From contig NZ_CP022989.1 of the NCBI RefSeq assembly GCF_002278075.1, positions 434,001 through 498,000 of the forward strand: a stretch of DNA of 64,000 nucleotides. Direction: 5' to 3'. The translations under genes and the position numbers were made by a program. This document shows, in pieces, positions 8,899 through 19,250 of this stretch (positions within the stretch are counted from its first letter, which is position 1; each line of letters begins with the position of its first letter). This stretch comes from Paraburkholderia aromaticivorans. Its GTDB lineage: Bacteria > Pseudomonadota > Gammaproteobacteria > Burkholderiales > Burkholderiaceae. A model generated the notes under the pieces. The model was not told the origin of the DNA. It did not search any database and was given only the letters and a program-made list of their open reading frames with translations.

Positions 8899-9095
8899 GG
8901 TGTACCTGCTTCAAATACGGGCTTCAACGTGATCGGTGTGGATGCTGGCCGCGTGTGACGATGCCGGGCCGGCCTTCGCGTGCGCTGCCGCGGCGACCGA
9001 CTCGAAAAATCCTGCTTGCTTGACGGGTAATGACTCAATGCGATGCGCCGATTGCAGCGGGCTCGACGCGCGCCTCGCGCAATCTCGCGCCGTGT

Positions 9096-9647
9096 TCAAT
9101 CGACGCGCGCTTCTGTGTGAAAAGTAAAACGCGGCTGACCGTGTGCGCCACCTGTTTCACCGTCGTCCGAGCGGGCCAGCACGAGCGTGGCGTCAGCGGG
9201 GATATTCACCACGCCGCCGACAAAGCGCGCCGCCACCGGCAGTTCGCGCCCGCCGCGGTCGGCAAGCACCGCCAGCTCGACCGATGCCGGGCGGCCGTAG
9301 TCGTACAACTCGTTGAGCGCCGCGCGAATCGTGCGTCCGGTGTACAGCACGTCGTCGACCAGCACGATACGGCGGCCGTCGACCGAAAACGGCAGCGAGG
9401 TCGGGCTCGCCTGCGCGTGCAGGCCCTTCTTCGCGTAATCGTCGCGATGCAGCGCGACGTTCACCACGCCGAAGCTCGGCAGGTTCAGGTCGTGCGCCAG
9501 ACGTTCGGCAAGCCACGCGCCGCCGCTGTAAATGCCGGCCAGCGCGGCGCCTTCGCCGTCCTGCGCGGCGCCGAGCTTGTCGCCGTACACCGCGCGAATC
9601 TGGTCGAGCAACGCGCGATAAAGCGCTTCGGCGTCAATGGAACTCAT
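9096..9647 (-). CDS. pyrR: PyrR-type uracil phosphoribosyltransferase / regulator
   Basis: Phosphoribosyltransferase-fold protein of 183 residues with the PRPP-binding motif [13 protein letters not shown] and a PyrR-like N-terminal half. In Gram-positive bacteria PyrR attenuates pyr transcription on nascent RNA. In proteobacteria the homologue sits in the pyr operon, but its regulatory role is less certain. Its start overlaps the 3' end of ruvX by 14 bases, implying translational coupling in a yqgE-ruvX-pyrR-pyrB transcription unit. I see no convincing PyrR-type attenuator in the 197-base pyrR-pyrB spacer. Confidence 0.9.
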   Translation of the reverse strand: MSSIDAEALYRALLDQIRAVYGDKLGAAQDGEGAALAGIYSGGAWLAERLAHDLNLPSFGVVNVALHRDDYAKKGLHAQASPTSLPFSVDGRRIVLVDDVLYTGRTIRAALNELYDYGRPASVELAVLADRGGRELPVAARFVGGVVNIPADATLVLARSDDGETGGAHGQPRFTFHTEARVD

Positions 9648-10074
9648 GATCGTCGGAAAGTCCGTCTAGATATTGCTGGAGGATGATGCTGGCGGCTTCG
9701 GCGTCGAGCATGTCGGCGCGGCCGTTGCCCGCGCGGATCTCCGCCTTCGCCTCGACCGACGAATAGCGTTCGTCGATCCACGTGACCGGGAGATTGAAGC
9801 GGCCGTTCAGCTGATTGCCGAAGCGCTTCGCCAGTTGCGTCATTTCGTGCGGCGTGCCGTCCGGATGCAATGGCAGGCCGACCACCAGCGCGTTCGGCTT
9901 CCACTCCGCGATCAGTTTGCCGACCGCTTCGAAGCGGTATTCGCGGCTGCGGTTCTGCACGATCACGAGCGGCCGCGCGCTGCGTGTCAGCGAATTGCCG
10001 ACCGCCACGCCAATGCGTTTTTCACCGTAGTCGAACGCAAGCAGCGTCGCCTCACGTCCGCCCGGCAGGCTCAT
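9634..10074 (-). CDS. ruvX: Holliday junction resolvase-like RuvX (YqgF)
   Basis: RNase H-fold protein of 146 residues starting with the family signature [17 protein letters not shown], followed by [11 protein letters not shown] and [11 protein letters not shown]. YqgF/RuvX is linked to 16S rRNA 5'-end processing and to Holliday-junction-type nuclease activity. Its ATG overlaps the yqgE stop as ATGA, and its 3' end overlaps pyrR. The yqgE-ruvX pairing is widely conserved. Confidence 0.95.
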   Translation of the reverse strand: MSLPGGREATLLAFDYGEKRIGVAVGNSLTRSARPLVIVQNRSREYRFEAVGKLIAEWKPNALVVGLPLHPDGTPHEMTQLAKRFGNQLNGRFNLPVTWIDERYSSVEAKAEIRAGNGRADMLDAEAASIILQQYLDGLSDDHEFH

Positions 10075-10649
10075 GCGTGACCCGCCTCGCCCGAGAGCAT
10101 CGACAGGTTGATGCCGAGAAGCGCCAGGGCCGCTTCGAGACGCTCTTCAGCGGGCACGTCGAAGACGATTTTCGGGTCGGCTTCGACCGTCAGCCAGCCG
10201 TTCTTCGAAATCTCTTCTTCGAGCTGCCCCGCACCCCAGCCGGCATGACCTAGCGTGAGCAGGAAACGCTCGGGCCCCGTGCCGCTCGCCACAGCTTCGA
10301 GCACGTCTTTCGAGGTGGTCATCTCGAGACCGCCCGGCACCGACATGGACGAGGTGTACGCGTTGCCGTCTTTCGGATCGTGCAGCACGAAGCCGCGCTC
10401 GGTCTGCACCGGGCCGCCGAAATACACGGGCACATGGAGAAGGGGTTCGATCTCGAGCTTGAGATCGATGCGACTGAAGAGCGCTTGCAGGTCGATATCG
10501 GTCGGCCGGTTGATCACGAGGCCGAGCGCGCCGCGCTCACTGTGATCGCAAAGGTAGACCACCGTTCCTGAAAACGTCGGATCCGCCATGTTCGGCATGG
10601 CGATCAGGAACTGGTTGGTCAGATTGATGCGATCGGTACTCTTGGACAT
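10071..10649 (-). CDS. yqgE: YqgE/AlgH family protein
   Basis: Small cytoplasmic protein of 192 residues in the UPF0301 (YqgE/AlgH) family. It shows the typical N-terminus [25 protein letters not shown] and the G-A-GLVINRP segment. AlgH was named in Pseudomonas for an effect on alginate production, but no biochemical function is settled. It is the first gene of the tightly packed yqgE-ruvX-pyrR-pyrB run. The 252 bases upstream to the next gene show no clear promoter to my reading. Confidence 0.93.
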   Translation of the reverse strand: MSKSTDRINLTNQFLIAMPNMADPTFSGTVVYLCDHSERGALGLVINRPTDIDLQALFSRIDLKLEIEPLLHVPVYFGGPVQTERGFVLHDPKDGNAYTSSMSVPGGLEMTTSKDVLEAVASGTGPERFLLTLGHAGWGAGQLEEEISKNGWLTVEADPKIVFDVPAEERLEAALALLGINLSMLSGEAGHA

Positions 10650-10901
10650 AGTTCGGATTTTAGCAAAGACGATGCAGGATGGCGGGCTTTGAGCGTGGAA
10701 CCGCGATGCGTGCCGTGAAGCGTGCCGCGAGCCATCGACGGTGAATCAAGTTCCACTCTATCACGCACGCGGGCGCTCGCCACGGTGCGGGTTCGCGCTG
10801 TTTTGCGGCACGCCGTTTGCGTGCCGCCTGGCCGTGTCATGGCCGACCCTTGCTGCCGGCTCCTGAACGGGCCAGTGGGCCGGAGCGGGCAAGGATGCCA
10901 C

Positions 10902-12314
10902 TTACGCGCCGCCCTGCTCGATCGAACGGGTCAACGCGGCCAGTGCGGCGTTGCCCCCGGCGGGCGCGACGCCCGCGGCAACTTTGTGCAGCGTGGCGCG
11001 CAAAGCTTCCGCGGCCTGCTCAAGCGTGCTCGCCGCCGGCGCGCCCACGACCACATGCGCACGCACCGCGGGCGTCGAAACGCCGGCATGCGCGCGACGC
11101 CGCCACGCGAGCCCCAGCGCGTCGGCCAGCAACGCGACGTGGCCCAAGCCCAGCGCGCACGCGGCGGAGCCGAGCCGGTAGGCGGCGTCGCCCGCTTGCA
11201 GGGCTTCGCTGGGATCGGCTTTTTCCGGCTGGTCGGCCGCGCGGGCGTGCTCGGTCAACGCGGCGATCGACGCATCCGCCGTTTGCAGGAAATCTTCATA
11301 GGCGTTCGCATTGACGGTCAGCACGCCCAGTTCGCGCGTCAGCGCGCTGCGGGTTGCGCTGATCGCCTGGGCCTGCAACGCGCCCGCCTCCCACAGCATT
11401 TCCGATGCCGGCGTGCCCGCGACGTGCCAGTCCACCGTCAAACCGTAGTCGTGCAGCACTTCCACCTGATCGGCATCTTCCGCGGCGGCGCCGAACAACG
11501 CGTAGTCGCGCCACAGCAGCGCGAGCGTGGCGCGCACGAGCGAGCGCGGCGCCAGCTGGATTCCACGCACGTGGTCGGCCAGCGCTAGGTTGCAACGGGC
11601 ATAGAAACGCCGCGCGTCGGTGTCGCCCGCGGCGCGGCCGCCGACCCGCAAAGCCTTGGCGCAGGCCTTGGCGAGGCGCCAGAAATCGTAGGGGTCCGGA
11701 CCGGCAAGTTCGCCGAACACGGCGTCGAGCTCGTCGAGCGCCGCGTTGGTGACGGCGAGCGCCGCCGCACTGCCGGTACCCGCCTGCGAGCGCAACACCG
11801 GCAGCAGCGCGCGCTCATAGCGTGCCCGCAGATGAGCGAGTTGATCGGCGGATTGCGCGTGCAGCGAGACCGGTGGCACCGGCCTCGCGCTCAGCGCGAG
11901 ATCTTCGAACGCGACGGTGGTACCGGGGGTGTGCTCGGACAGGTACGTGCAGAGCGACCGGTAATGATCGAATAGCACGGGCGAGCAGGAGAGCTCGCGC
12001 AGATTGTGGCGCTCGAGCGCGGCGCGGAAGTCGCGCAACGCCGCGCCGAACACGGGCCGCGCGTTGAGCACGTCGGCCGGATCGCCCTCCGCGAGCGGCG
12101 AGAGCCGCACCAGCGCGTCTGCAAAGCGCTGCGCGCTCAGCCAGCCGGCTTCGCGCAAGGCGTGTGACGCACGCAGCAGCGCCGACGCGCTTTCGCTGTG
12201 CTGCTCGAACGCCAGCAGCGCCTCGGCCAGCGCCAGTTCGGCGGGACGGACAGCGCCGCCGCGCGGATTCGGCAAGGCATCGAAGGAAACGGGTGCAGCG
12301 GATCGAAGAGTCAT
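10902..12314 (-). CDS. Conserved unknown protein, helical, possibly HPt/ChpA-N-like
   Basis: Alanine- and leucine-rich protein of 470 residues with no signal peptide or membrane segment, predicted almost wholly helical. I do not recognise a catalytic motif. The repeating helical texture (for example LAEALLAFEQHS, AGDAAYRLGSAACALGL) recalls the non-catalytic N-terminal regions of pilus chemotaxis kinases such as ChpA/PilL. Rubredoxin genes neighbour pilG/pilH in some betaproteobacteria. That link is weak inference. Strong GC3 bias and the intact 1.4-kb frame support it being a real gene. It lies between rubredoxin and yqgE on the same strand with gaps over 200 bases either side. Confidence 0.75.
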   Translation of the reverse strand: MTLRSAAPVSFDALPNPRGGAVRPAELALAEALLAFEQHSESASALLRASHALREAGWLSAQRFADALVRLSPLAEGDPADVLNARPVFGAALRDFRAALERHNLRELSCSPVLFDHYRSLCTYLSEHTPGTTVAFEDLALSARPVPPVSLHAQSADQLAHLRARYERALLPVLRSQAGTGSAAALAVTNAALDELDAVFGELAGPDPYDFWRLAKACAKALRVGGRAAGDTDARRFYARCNLALADHVRGIQLAPRSLVRATLALLWRDYALFGAAAEDADQVEVLHDYGLTVDWHVAGTPASEMLWEAGALQAQAISATRSALTRELGVLTVNANAYEDFLQTADASIAALTEHARAADQPEKADPSEALQAGDAAYRLGSAACALGLGHVALLADALGLAWRRRAHAGVSTPAVRAHVVVGAPAASTLEQAAEALRATLHKVAAGVAPAGGNAALAALTRSIEQGGA

Positions 12315-12578
12315 GGGCTGGCGACACGAAGCTGACGGGCCGTCGCTTCGCGCCGCGCGCCGAGTGATCGGCTAACGCGCGAACCGGCGACAGGACAATG
12401 ACAGACTAAGGTTGCGACACGGCGCGACCGAGGACGTTCCGTGCCGACGTATTGGGCAACCTTCAAAACACACCTGGTGCGTTCTATCCGGCGCGCCACG
12501 CCGGCCGCGAAACACCTGTCTACGCCGCGCCACTGGCATGCAGCACAGGCACGCACGCGTGCCGGCCGCCTTTGGACG

Positions 12579-12749
12579 TCAGATCTGGACCATCTCGAAG
12601 TCTTCTTTACGCGCGCCGCACTCGGGACAGGTCCAGTTAATGGGAACGTCTTCCCAGCGCGTGCCCGGCGCAATGCCTTCGTCCGGCAAACCGGCTTCTT
12701 CGTCGTAAATCCAGCCGCAAATCAGGCACATCCAGCTTTGATATTCCAT
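12579..12749 (-). CDS. rubA: Rubredoxin
   Basis: Iron-only electron-transfer protein of 56 residues with the two knuckles CLICG (8-12) and CPECG (41-45) that bind one Fe through four cysteines, and the conserved PGTRWEDVP between them. The ATG at 12749 gives a full-length rubredoxin; the longer open frame upstream adds 62 residues without rubredoxin character. The physiological partner is not visible here. It is divergent from thiD, about 290 bases away. Confidence 0.95.
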   Translation of the reverse strand: MEYQSWMCLICGWIYDEEAGLPDEGIAPGTRWEDVPINWTCPECGARKEDFEMVQI

Positions 12750-13039
12750 TCTTGTGTCGCGTCGTAGAGTCCGTGGAAACGGGAGCCATGATGGTACCGT
12801 GTTGCCGCCCCAATGCCTAGCAATCAGAAACGCGCGATCGTAGCCTGCGACGGCCTTTGGCCATGCGGTTCGCGTCAGCCGCCGCGATGGTTGTGGCGCC
12901 ATGCAGCGCGCCGGCCGCCGCCTGCTTGCCGCCACGCATCGCAGGATGCGAAAAAACGCCCCGGCGACGGTTTAGGCCGCATAATTGAGTCGATTGCGCA
13001 CCCTCTGCGTCCAAATTCAGCTCTTTTTTGTCAATCTTC

Positions 13040-13900
13040 ATGCCCAGCGATACGCCTCCGATCGTCCTCACCTTCGGCCTTTCCGATCCCACCGGCGGTT
13101 CCGGCTTGCAAGCCGACCTGATGACCCTTGCCAGCATGGGCTGCCATGGGGTTTCCGTGCTCACAGGCTACACCGTGCGTGACTCGGCAAGCTGCGACGA
13201 AGTCACCGGACTCGACCCGGAAGTGGTCGCGACCCAGGCGCGCATGCTGCTCGAAGACATGCCGATCGCCGCGTTCAAGGTCGGCGCCTGCACGCGTGCC
13301 GAAGTGGTAAGCGCGATTGCCGAAGTCGTCGCCGATTACGACGATATTCCGCTGATTCTCGCCCCCGACTTCACGCTGGACGACGAGCACGTGCTCTCCG
13401 CGGACGAACTGCGCGAAGCGATCGCCGATCTGCTCGCGCCGCAAACCACCTTGCTGGTCGCCGATGCGACCACGCTGCTCGCGCTCGCCCAGCCGGACGG
13501 CGACGCCGAGGCGCCGAGCCTCGACGCCGCCATCTCGCATCTGCTGTCGCAAGGCTGCGAATATATTCTGTCGACGGAGACCGGCACGCACCGGCACGTC
13601 AACACGCTTTTCAGCGAAGACGGCCAGTTGCGCCAGGACATGTGGGACCGTGGCAGCCATCGGATCATGGGTCTGACGGATACGCTGGGCTCGGCCATCG
13701 CGGCGTTGCTGGCCAACGGCCAGGAGCCCGCCGAAGCCGTGCGCGAGGCGCAGGAGTATTTGTATCAGGCGGTGCGCAACGCGTTCCGGCCGGGCATGGG
13801 CGCGTATATGCCGGACCGGTTCTTCTGGGCGCGCAGCAGCGACGACGAAACGCCGCCTGCCGCGGGCAAGGACGCGACGCCGGGCGAAGCACGGCACTAG
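13040..13900 (+). CDS. thiD: Hydroxymethylpyrimidine/phosphomethylpyrimidine kinase
   Basis: Ribokinase-fold kinase of 286 residues phosphorylating HMP and HMP-P in thiamine synthesis. Its N-terminal signature is SDPTGGSGLQADL, and the family's anion-hole region is seen as GLTDTLGSAIAALLANG, where the usual GTGCTLSAAI is altered. That change (no cysteine, Asp in place of Gly-Cys) leaves some doubt about catalytic equivalence to canonical ThiD. ATG 13040 is used in preference to the in-frame TTG 13028. The gene ends in TAG, showing that TAG serves as an ordinary stop in this genome. No TPP riboswitch was recognised upstream. Confidence 0.87.
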   Translation: MPSDTPPIVLTFGLSDPTGGSGLQADLMTLASMGCHGVSVLTGYTVRDSASCDEVTGLDPEVVATQARMLLEDMPIAAFKVGACTRAEVVSAIAEVVADYDDIPLILAPDFTLDDEHVLSADELREAIADLLAPQTTLLVADATTLLALAQPDGDAEAPSLDAAISHLLSQGCEYILSTETGTHRHVNTLFSEDGQLRQDMWDRGSHRIMGLTDTLGSAIAALLANGQEPAEAVREAQEYLYQAVRNAFRPGMGAYMPDRFFWARSSDDETPPAAGKDATPGEARH

Positions 13901-14312
13901 GATTCATAGGGATGTTCACTGCGTCAGCAGCAGGCGGCTACAAAGCCGATCTCAATCGCAGTCCGTCGATGCAGAAAAACTAGAATTGGGCCGGGTTTTA
14001 TTTCCAGAAAACCTGCAATGGGTGTTTGCTTGCTCGGTCCACACAAAAATTCAGACACTCCCCCCGGCAAGCCGACTCACAGGTTCTTCATAGGCAAACG
14101 GACGCTGGAGCGTGTAATTAAACGTTACACCTCGGCTCTTAACGTCCAGCTAAACTTTACGACTCGTAATGTTTGTATCTGGACGATGTGTCATCGATTC
14201 TATTTCCTCCCCCTGTGAATGCTTCACGCGTCCTTCGAGCGCTAACCCGACATTACAATCGCCCCTGCAAAGCGCCGAAGTTCGGCGACCGCGCCCATTG
14301 CCATTGAAACCT
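13901..14312. other. Intergenic region upstream of cysC
   Basis: AT-rich 412-base gap. It holds an inverted repeat GTGTAA-N7-TTACAC (14112-14130) and several A/T tracts that could belong to the cysC control region. A 66-codon frame at 14018-14218 has no protein character. Nothing else is recognised. Confidence 0.4.
14112..14130 (+). promoter_or_regulatory. Short inverted repeat upstream of cysC
   Basis: GTGTAA (14112-14117) and TTACAC (14125-14130) form a 6-bp dyad about 180 bases upstream of the chosen cysC start, in an AT-rich stretch. It could be an operator; the regulator is unknown. Confidence 0.25.
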
Positions 14313-14951
14313 ATGGGCAACACCATGGAACAGTCCCGCGTCTTTTTGCAACGCGTCCACGGCGAAGTGACCGCCGACGATCGGATGCGCATATTCCGCC
14401 AATATCCGGTCACGATTTGGCTCACCGGTCTATCCGCGGCGGGGAAATCGACGATTGCCTACCAGCTTGAACAACAGCTCCTGTCACTAGGTCACGCATG
14501 TTATGTACTTGATGGCGACAATATTCGTCATGGCCTCGCGCGTGACCTCACCTTCAACGAAAAAGATCGACGCGAAAATATTCGCCGGGTGGCGCACGTA
14601 GCGCAACTGATGAACGACGCAGGGCTCATCGTCATCACGGCTCTTATTTCACCTATGCGCGAAGACAGAGCGATGGCACGCGATATCGTTGGACCCGGCA
14701 AATTCATCGAGACCTATCTTTCCGCCTCTGTCGACACATGCGCGCGCCGCGACCCGAAAGGTCTCTACGCCAAGGCCCGGGCCGGAGAGATCACTTCGTT
14801 TACGGGAGTATCCGCGCCCTATGAAGCCCCAGATGATCCTGAGCTGAAAATAGACACCGCAACGCAGACGCCGGCAGAAAGCGTCGCGAAAATATTAGCC
14901 TACGTGCGCGATAACGGTCTGGTGAATCCCGGTTGCGTTGAGCGCGTGTAA
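14313..14951 (+). CDS. cysC: Adenylyl-sulfate kinase (APS kinase)
   Basis: Phosphorylates APS to PAPS, the sulfate donor for sulfation or reduction. The 212 residues contain the P-loop GLSAAGKST, the DGDNIRHGL substrate motif, and the family's ENIRRVAHVAQLM and YAKARAGEI segments. The start is ambiguous between ATG 14313 and ATG 14325; neither has a strong ribosome site. It stands alone here, without cysD/cysN or sulfotransferase neighbours, so its partner genes must lie elsewhere. A strong bidirectional hairpin follows the stop. Confidence 0.93.
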   Translation: MGNTMEQSRVFLQRVHGEVTADDRMRIFRQYPVTIWLTGLSAAGKSTIAYQLEQQLLSLGHACYVLDGDNIRHGLARDLTFNEKDRRENIRRVAHVAQLMNDAGLIVITALISPMREDRAMARDIVGPGKFIETYLSASVDTCARRDPKGLYAKARAGEITSFTGVSAPYEAPDDPELKIDTATQTPAESVAKILAYVRDNGLVNPGCVERV

Positions 14952-14972
14952 TAACAGATCGCATCACGCCAA

Positions 14973-15018
14973 CCCCAAAAGAAAAACCCGCATGGTCTGC
15001 GGGTTTTTTCTTTTGGGG
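14973..15018. terminator. Bidirectional terminator between cysC and groEL
   Basis: A stem of about 20 bp runs from CCCCAAAAG at 14973 to CTTTTGGGG ending at 15018. It has a GC-rich core (ACCCGCA/TGCGGGT), a 4-base loop, and A/T tracts on both flanks, so it can act in both directions. It sits between two convergent genes. Confidence 0.9.
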
Positions 15019-15085
15019 AAGCGCGCCTCGCGGCGCACTTCCCCATGTGCTCCCAACCAGGCCTCGCAACGAGACCCAACCGGAA

Positions 15086-16729
<1,644 letters not shown>

Positions 16730-16779
16730 CTAACTCCTTGAATTCTCTGGGATATGACCGGGAAAGTAGCGGCTTGCGC

Positions 16780-17070
16780 TTACTTCTGCACCACGGCCAT
16801 GATGTCTTCTTCGCGCATCACGAGCAGTTCGTTGCCGTCGACCTTGACGGTCTGGCCTGCGTACTTGCCGAACAGGACGCGGTCACCAACCTTCACGTCG
16901 AGTGCGATTTGTGCACCCTTGTCGTCACGCTTGCCCGGGCCGACTGCGAGGATTTCGCCTTGATCCGGCTTTTCCGCTGCGGCTTCGGGGATCACGATGC
17001 CCGACGCAGTCTTGGTTTCTTGATCCAGACGTTTGACGATCACGCGATCATGCAAAGGACGAAGGTTCAT
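16780..17070 (-). CDS. groS: Co-chaperonin GroES
   Basis: Ring-forming 96-residue lid of GroEL. It begins [14 protein letters not shown] and contains the mobile loop ([14 protein letters not shown]) that docks to GroEL. The ATG at 17070 gives the standard length; the longer open frame adds 20 non-conserved residues. It is the first gene of the groES-groEL operon. Confidence 0.99.
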   Translation of the reverse strand: MNLRPLHDRVIVKRLDQETKTASGIVIPEAAAEKPDQGEILAVGPGKRDDKGAQIALDVKVGDRVLFGKYAGQTVKVDGNELLVMREEDIMAVVQK

Positions 17071-17142
17071 ACATACTCCTCTCTTGATTGAGACTGAAGA
17101 ACGCTGAGAAAACCCGGCTGACTGAGCCAACCGGCGATGTTG

Positions 17143-17169
17143 TTAGCACTCTCGTGCAGCGAGTGCTAA
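17143..17169. promoter_or_regulatory. CIRCE operator (HrcA binding site)
   Basis: Perfect match to TTAGCACTC-N9-GAGTGCTAA: left arm 17143-17151, spacer 17152-17160, right arm 17161-17169. It is placed between the promoter -10 and the groES start, about 73 bases from the start codon. HrcA repression of groESL at such sites is well established. Confidence 0.97.
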
Positions 17170-17197
17170 TTATATGGACCGGTGGTGACAAATTCAA
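17169..17197 (-). promoter_or_regulatory. Sigma70-type promoter of groESL
   Basis: On the minus strand TTGAAT (17192-17197) and TATAAT (17169-17174) are 17 bases apart, and the -10 touches the CIRCE arm, so HrcA binding would occlude the start site. No obvious sigma32 promoter was identified. Confidence 0.75.
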
Positions 17198-17526
17198 GAA
17201 GGGATGACCGTCGAGTGTCCAGATTCGCTTGAGTCCGAACCTTGCACCGCAGCAGGCCTCTGACGGATTGCAATAATTCCCTTTCAAAACAGCGATCTAC
17301 TAGCAGCCCCAATGGCCGGCAAATGAACCCCGATCACTCGCGAACAGGGTGCTCGACGACCGAATCGCGTGGATTTTCCTTGTGATCGTCCGCCCAGGGG
17401 AATCCCTTAATACTGGAAACCGATGCGCGGCGTTCGCCGCGATAGCCTCATCGGCCTGCGCGGCGACCGCTGCGCATCGACGTTAATCGCCGTCTTTTTT
17501 GTCCGCCGAGTCCAACATCCTGCGAA

Positions 17527-17558
17527 TTGACTTGCATCCCGGTCAAATACTGTATAAA
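17527..17558 (+). promoter_or_regulatory. Candidate promoter of the LexA-box gene
   Basis: TTGACT (17527-17532) and TATAAA (17553-17558) precede gene 17592-17873. The 20-base spacing is longer than ideal. The -10 lies inside the first LexA box, which would allow LexA to block polymerase. Confidence 0.4.
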
Positions 17559-17565
17559 TTCACAG
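17550..17565. promoter_or_regulatory. LexA (SOS) box 1
   Basis: CTGTATAAATTCACAG matches the proteobacterial consensus CTGT-N8-ACAG exactly. It lies 27 bases upstream of the start codon of the following gene and overlaps a candidate -10. Confidence 0.85.
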
Positions 17566-17567
17566 TA

Positions 17568-17583
17568 CTGTTTTTATATACAG
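17568..17583. promoter_or_regulatory. LexA (SOS) box 2
   Basis: CTGTTTTTATATACAG is a second exact CTGT-N8-ACAG match, 2 bases after the first box and 8 bases before the start codon. Tandem boxes are typical of tightly repressed SOS genes. Confidence 0.85.
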
Positions 17584-17591
17584 GATCGGCC

Positions 17592-17873
17592 ATGAACCAA
17601 CTCATCCGCATCTTGAACGACGGTGATCGCGAAACGCTTGCCTGGTTGCGCAAGCATGTCGGAGACGTGCGCGTGGCTGCTGCCGCACGCCATCTGGGAG
17701 GCAACGGCAAACCGTACGTGTCCGCGGTGTGCCGCTATCTCGGCGTACGTCCACCAACGCCTCATCAACATTGCCGGCCTGTTGAAGACTGCACGGTCGG
17801 CGATAACTATCTTGCCCAGATCCGCCAGTTGTTGGCACAGCGAAACCAGACGTTGTCGAAGCATCGAATTTGA
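17592..17873 (+). CDS. Small unknown protein, predicted SOS-regulated
   Basis: A 93-residue cytoplasmic protein that I do not recognise. The central part (DVRVAAAARHLGGNGKPYVSAVCRYLGV) has a helix-turn-helix-like look, and the C-terminal third is helical and Gln-rich (YLAQIRQLLAQRNQ). The ATG at 17592 is chosen because two perfect LexA boxes end 8 bases upstream; a longer frame from 17499 would run through the operator. LexA control implies induction by DNA damage, so roles such as cell-division delay, DNA repair accessory or prophage-like switch are possible. None can be read from sequence. The next small gene begins 38 bases downstream and may be cotranscribed. Confidence 0.75.
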   Translation: MNQLIRILNDGDRETLAWLRKHVGDVRVAAAARHLGGNGKPYVSAVCRYLGVRPPTPHQHCRPVEDCTVGDNYLAQIRQLLAQRNQTLSKHRI

Positions 17874-17911
17874 TGCCGCCAGTTGCCGCAAGTCTTCAGG
17901 AAGATAACCGC

Positions 17912-18313
17912 ATGAACGACGCCGCTCTTGATATGGATGTCCACGGCACCCATCCTGCCGCCTTCGAACGCGCCCTGCGCAGCGCGTCGCTCGATCTCCA
18001 GCAGATCATTGCCACGGTCGCAGGTCGCCACCTCGACAGTGGCCGCCGCCGTTACTCAAGTGATGCGCGACTGCCGACCTGGCGCACGCTGCAGACAATC
18101 GACGTACAAGTCTTTGAAAATCGGGGCTTCCGGGCGAGGCACAGCGAGACGGTACGCTCGACGTTTGTCCGGTTTGAAGACAGTCGGTTGTCCGGAATGG
18201 ATCTCGACGAACCCGTCGATTGGCGACGTGACGACGACGACTTGCCAGCCGTGTACTTGCTCGTACGCGCACTGGTACAGGCCGACACTGCCGATGCGGC
18301 CACTCAGGATTAG
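17912..18313 (+). CDS. Hypothetical protein downstream of the SOS-box gene
   Basis: A 133-residue acidic protein with no signal peptide, membrane segment or known motif. A short helical N-terminus (FERALRSASLDLQQIIATV) is followed by a charged C-terminal half rich in Asp and Arg. Its start could be ATG 17912 or further upstream in the frame open from 17870. Position 38 bases after the LexA-box gene on the same strand suggests a two-gene SOS unit. Codon bias is only moderate, so the call is uncertain. Confidence 0.5.
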   Translation: MNDAALDMDVHGTHPAAFERALRSASLDLQQIIATVAGRHLDSGRRRYSSDARLPTWRTLQTIDVQVFENRGFRARHSETVRSTFVRFEDSRLSGMDLDEPVDWRRDDDDLPAVYLLVRALVQADTADAATQD

Positions 18314-18917
18314 TGCGCCGATATCGACGGTTGGCCGTTATCGTTTTGAATACGCGATAGAAAGTTCAAAGTTAAGCGAACCAGACTCCAGATCGCTCAT
18401 ACTGAAATGAACCATAGACTCAGAGTTAGCTGAGAGCATCATCCATCTCGTCGCGAATGGCATGCTGATCGGCTCGGGGTACCCTGGTCGCGGTCGGGCA
18501 GAAGCTCGGCGTGCGGGGTCACCGCGATCAATCCGCCGGCGCCGTACATCGCACGCGAGCGCGAAGCAACGGGCAAACTGCAAAATCCCGTCGCGCTGGT
18601 CGCGGTCATCGCCGCTCCCGGCATTGCGCCTTTCGCTGCGCAGATGGTGACGAGCGACACAAGGCTCGTCGTCGTGCCCGGACTGTTGCGCGACGGCGGA
18701 TTCGGCTGCTTATGTCACGGAAGTCACGGAACGGCGTTTCGTAAGTGCGACTCCTGACAATGATGCGTCACATGCGTCGACGAATTGCGTGACCGCCTCA
18801 CCCATTGCTCGAGTCGTCGCAATCCTCGAACGCCTCCCCGCATCCCTACGAGGCAGCCGCGCGACGTTATTTCAACAATACTTGAAATATCGAAGCCAAT
18901 GCTTTATTGTTCCGGGC
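18314..18917. other. Gap before the ars operon with no gene recognised
   Basis: About 600 bases. Translation in one plus frame around 18520-18720 gives a protein-like stretch (LQNPVALVAVIAAPGIAPF) without start or recognisable family, perhaps a gene remnant. The last 50 bases hold the probable arsR operator. Confidence 0.4.
18869..18888. promoter_or_regulatory. Candidate ArsR operator
   Basis: Inverted repeat ATTTCA (18869-18874) / TGAAAT (18883-18888) with an 8-base AT-rich spacer, centred about 40 bases upstream of the arsR start. ArsR-family repressors bind AT-rich dyads of this kind at their own promoters. Assignment is by position. Confidence 0.45.
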
Positions 18918-19250
18918 ATGGACTCAGATCTCGTCGTACGCGCGCTGAGCGCGCTCGCCCATGAATCGCGCCTCGCGATCTTCCGCCTGTTGGTGGTGGC
19001 CGGACCGGAGGGTATGGCGGCGGGTGAAATCGCCCAGCAGCTTGGGCTGTCCCCTTCCAGCCTGTCCTTCCACCTGAAGGATCTGTCACATGCAGAGCTG
19101 GTGAAGCCGCGGCAGGAGGGGCGTTTCATTATCTACACGGCGAACTTCGACGCCATGACAGGTCTGATCGATTTCCTCACGGAGAACTGCTGCGCGGGCG
19201 CGACCTGTGCCGCGAGCGATCTCCCAAACTGCTGCGCAGGCAAAGCATGA
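18918..19250 (+). CDS. arsR: ArsR-family arsenite-responsive repressor
   Basis: Winged-helix repressor of 110 residues (HTH around AAGEIAQQLGLSPSSLSFHLKDL). It lacks the classical ELCVCDL metal site. Instead it has a C-terminal cysteine cluster: Cys91-Cys92, Cys97 and Cys105-Cys106. This resembles the As(III) site of Acidithiobacillus-type ArsR (Cys95/96/102). As(III) binding should release it from the operon promoter. ATG 18918 is chosen for the canonical N-terminus; longer frames cross the operator. It overlaps arsI by 4 bases and heads the operon. Confidence 0.93.
   Translation: MDSDLVVRALSALAHESRLAIFRLLVVAGPEGMAAGEIAQQLGLSPSSLSFHLKDLSHAELVKPRQEGRFIIYTANFDAMTGLIDFLTENCCAGATCAASDLPNCCAGKA

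Noticed and set aside
12750..13039. TPP riboswitch upstream of thiD
   Set aside because: No thi-box-like CTGAGA/ACCTGATCTGGxTAATACCAGCGTA-type core was seen in the 290-base gap.
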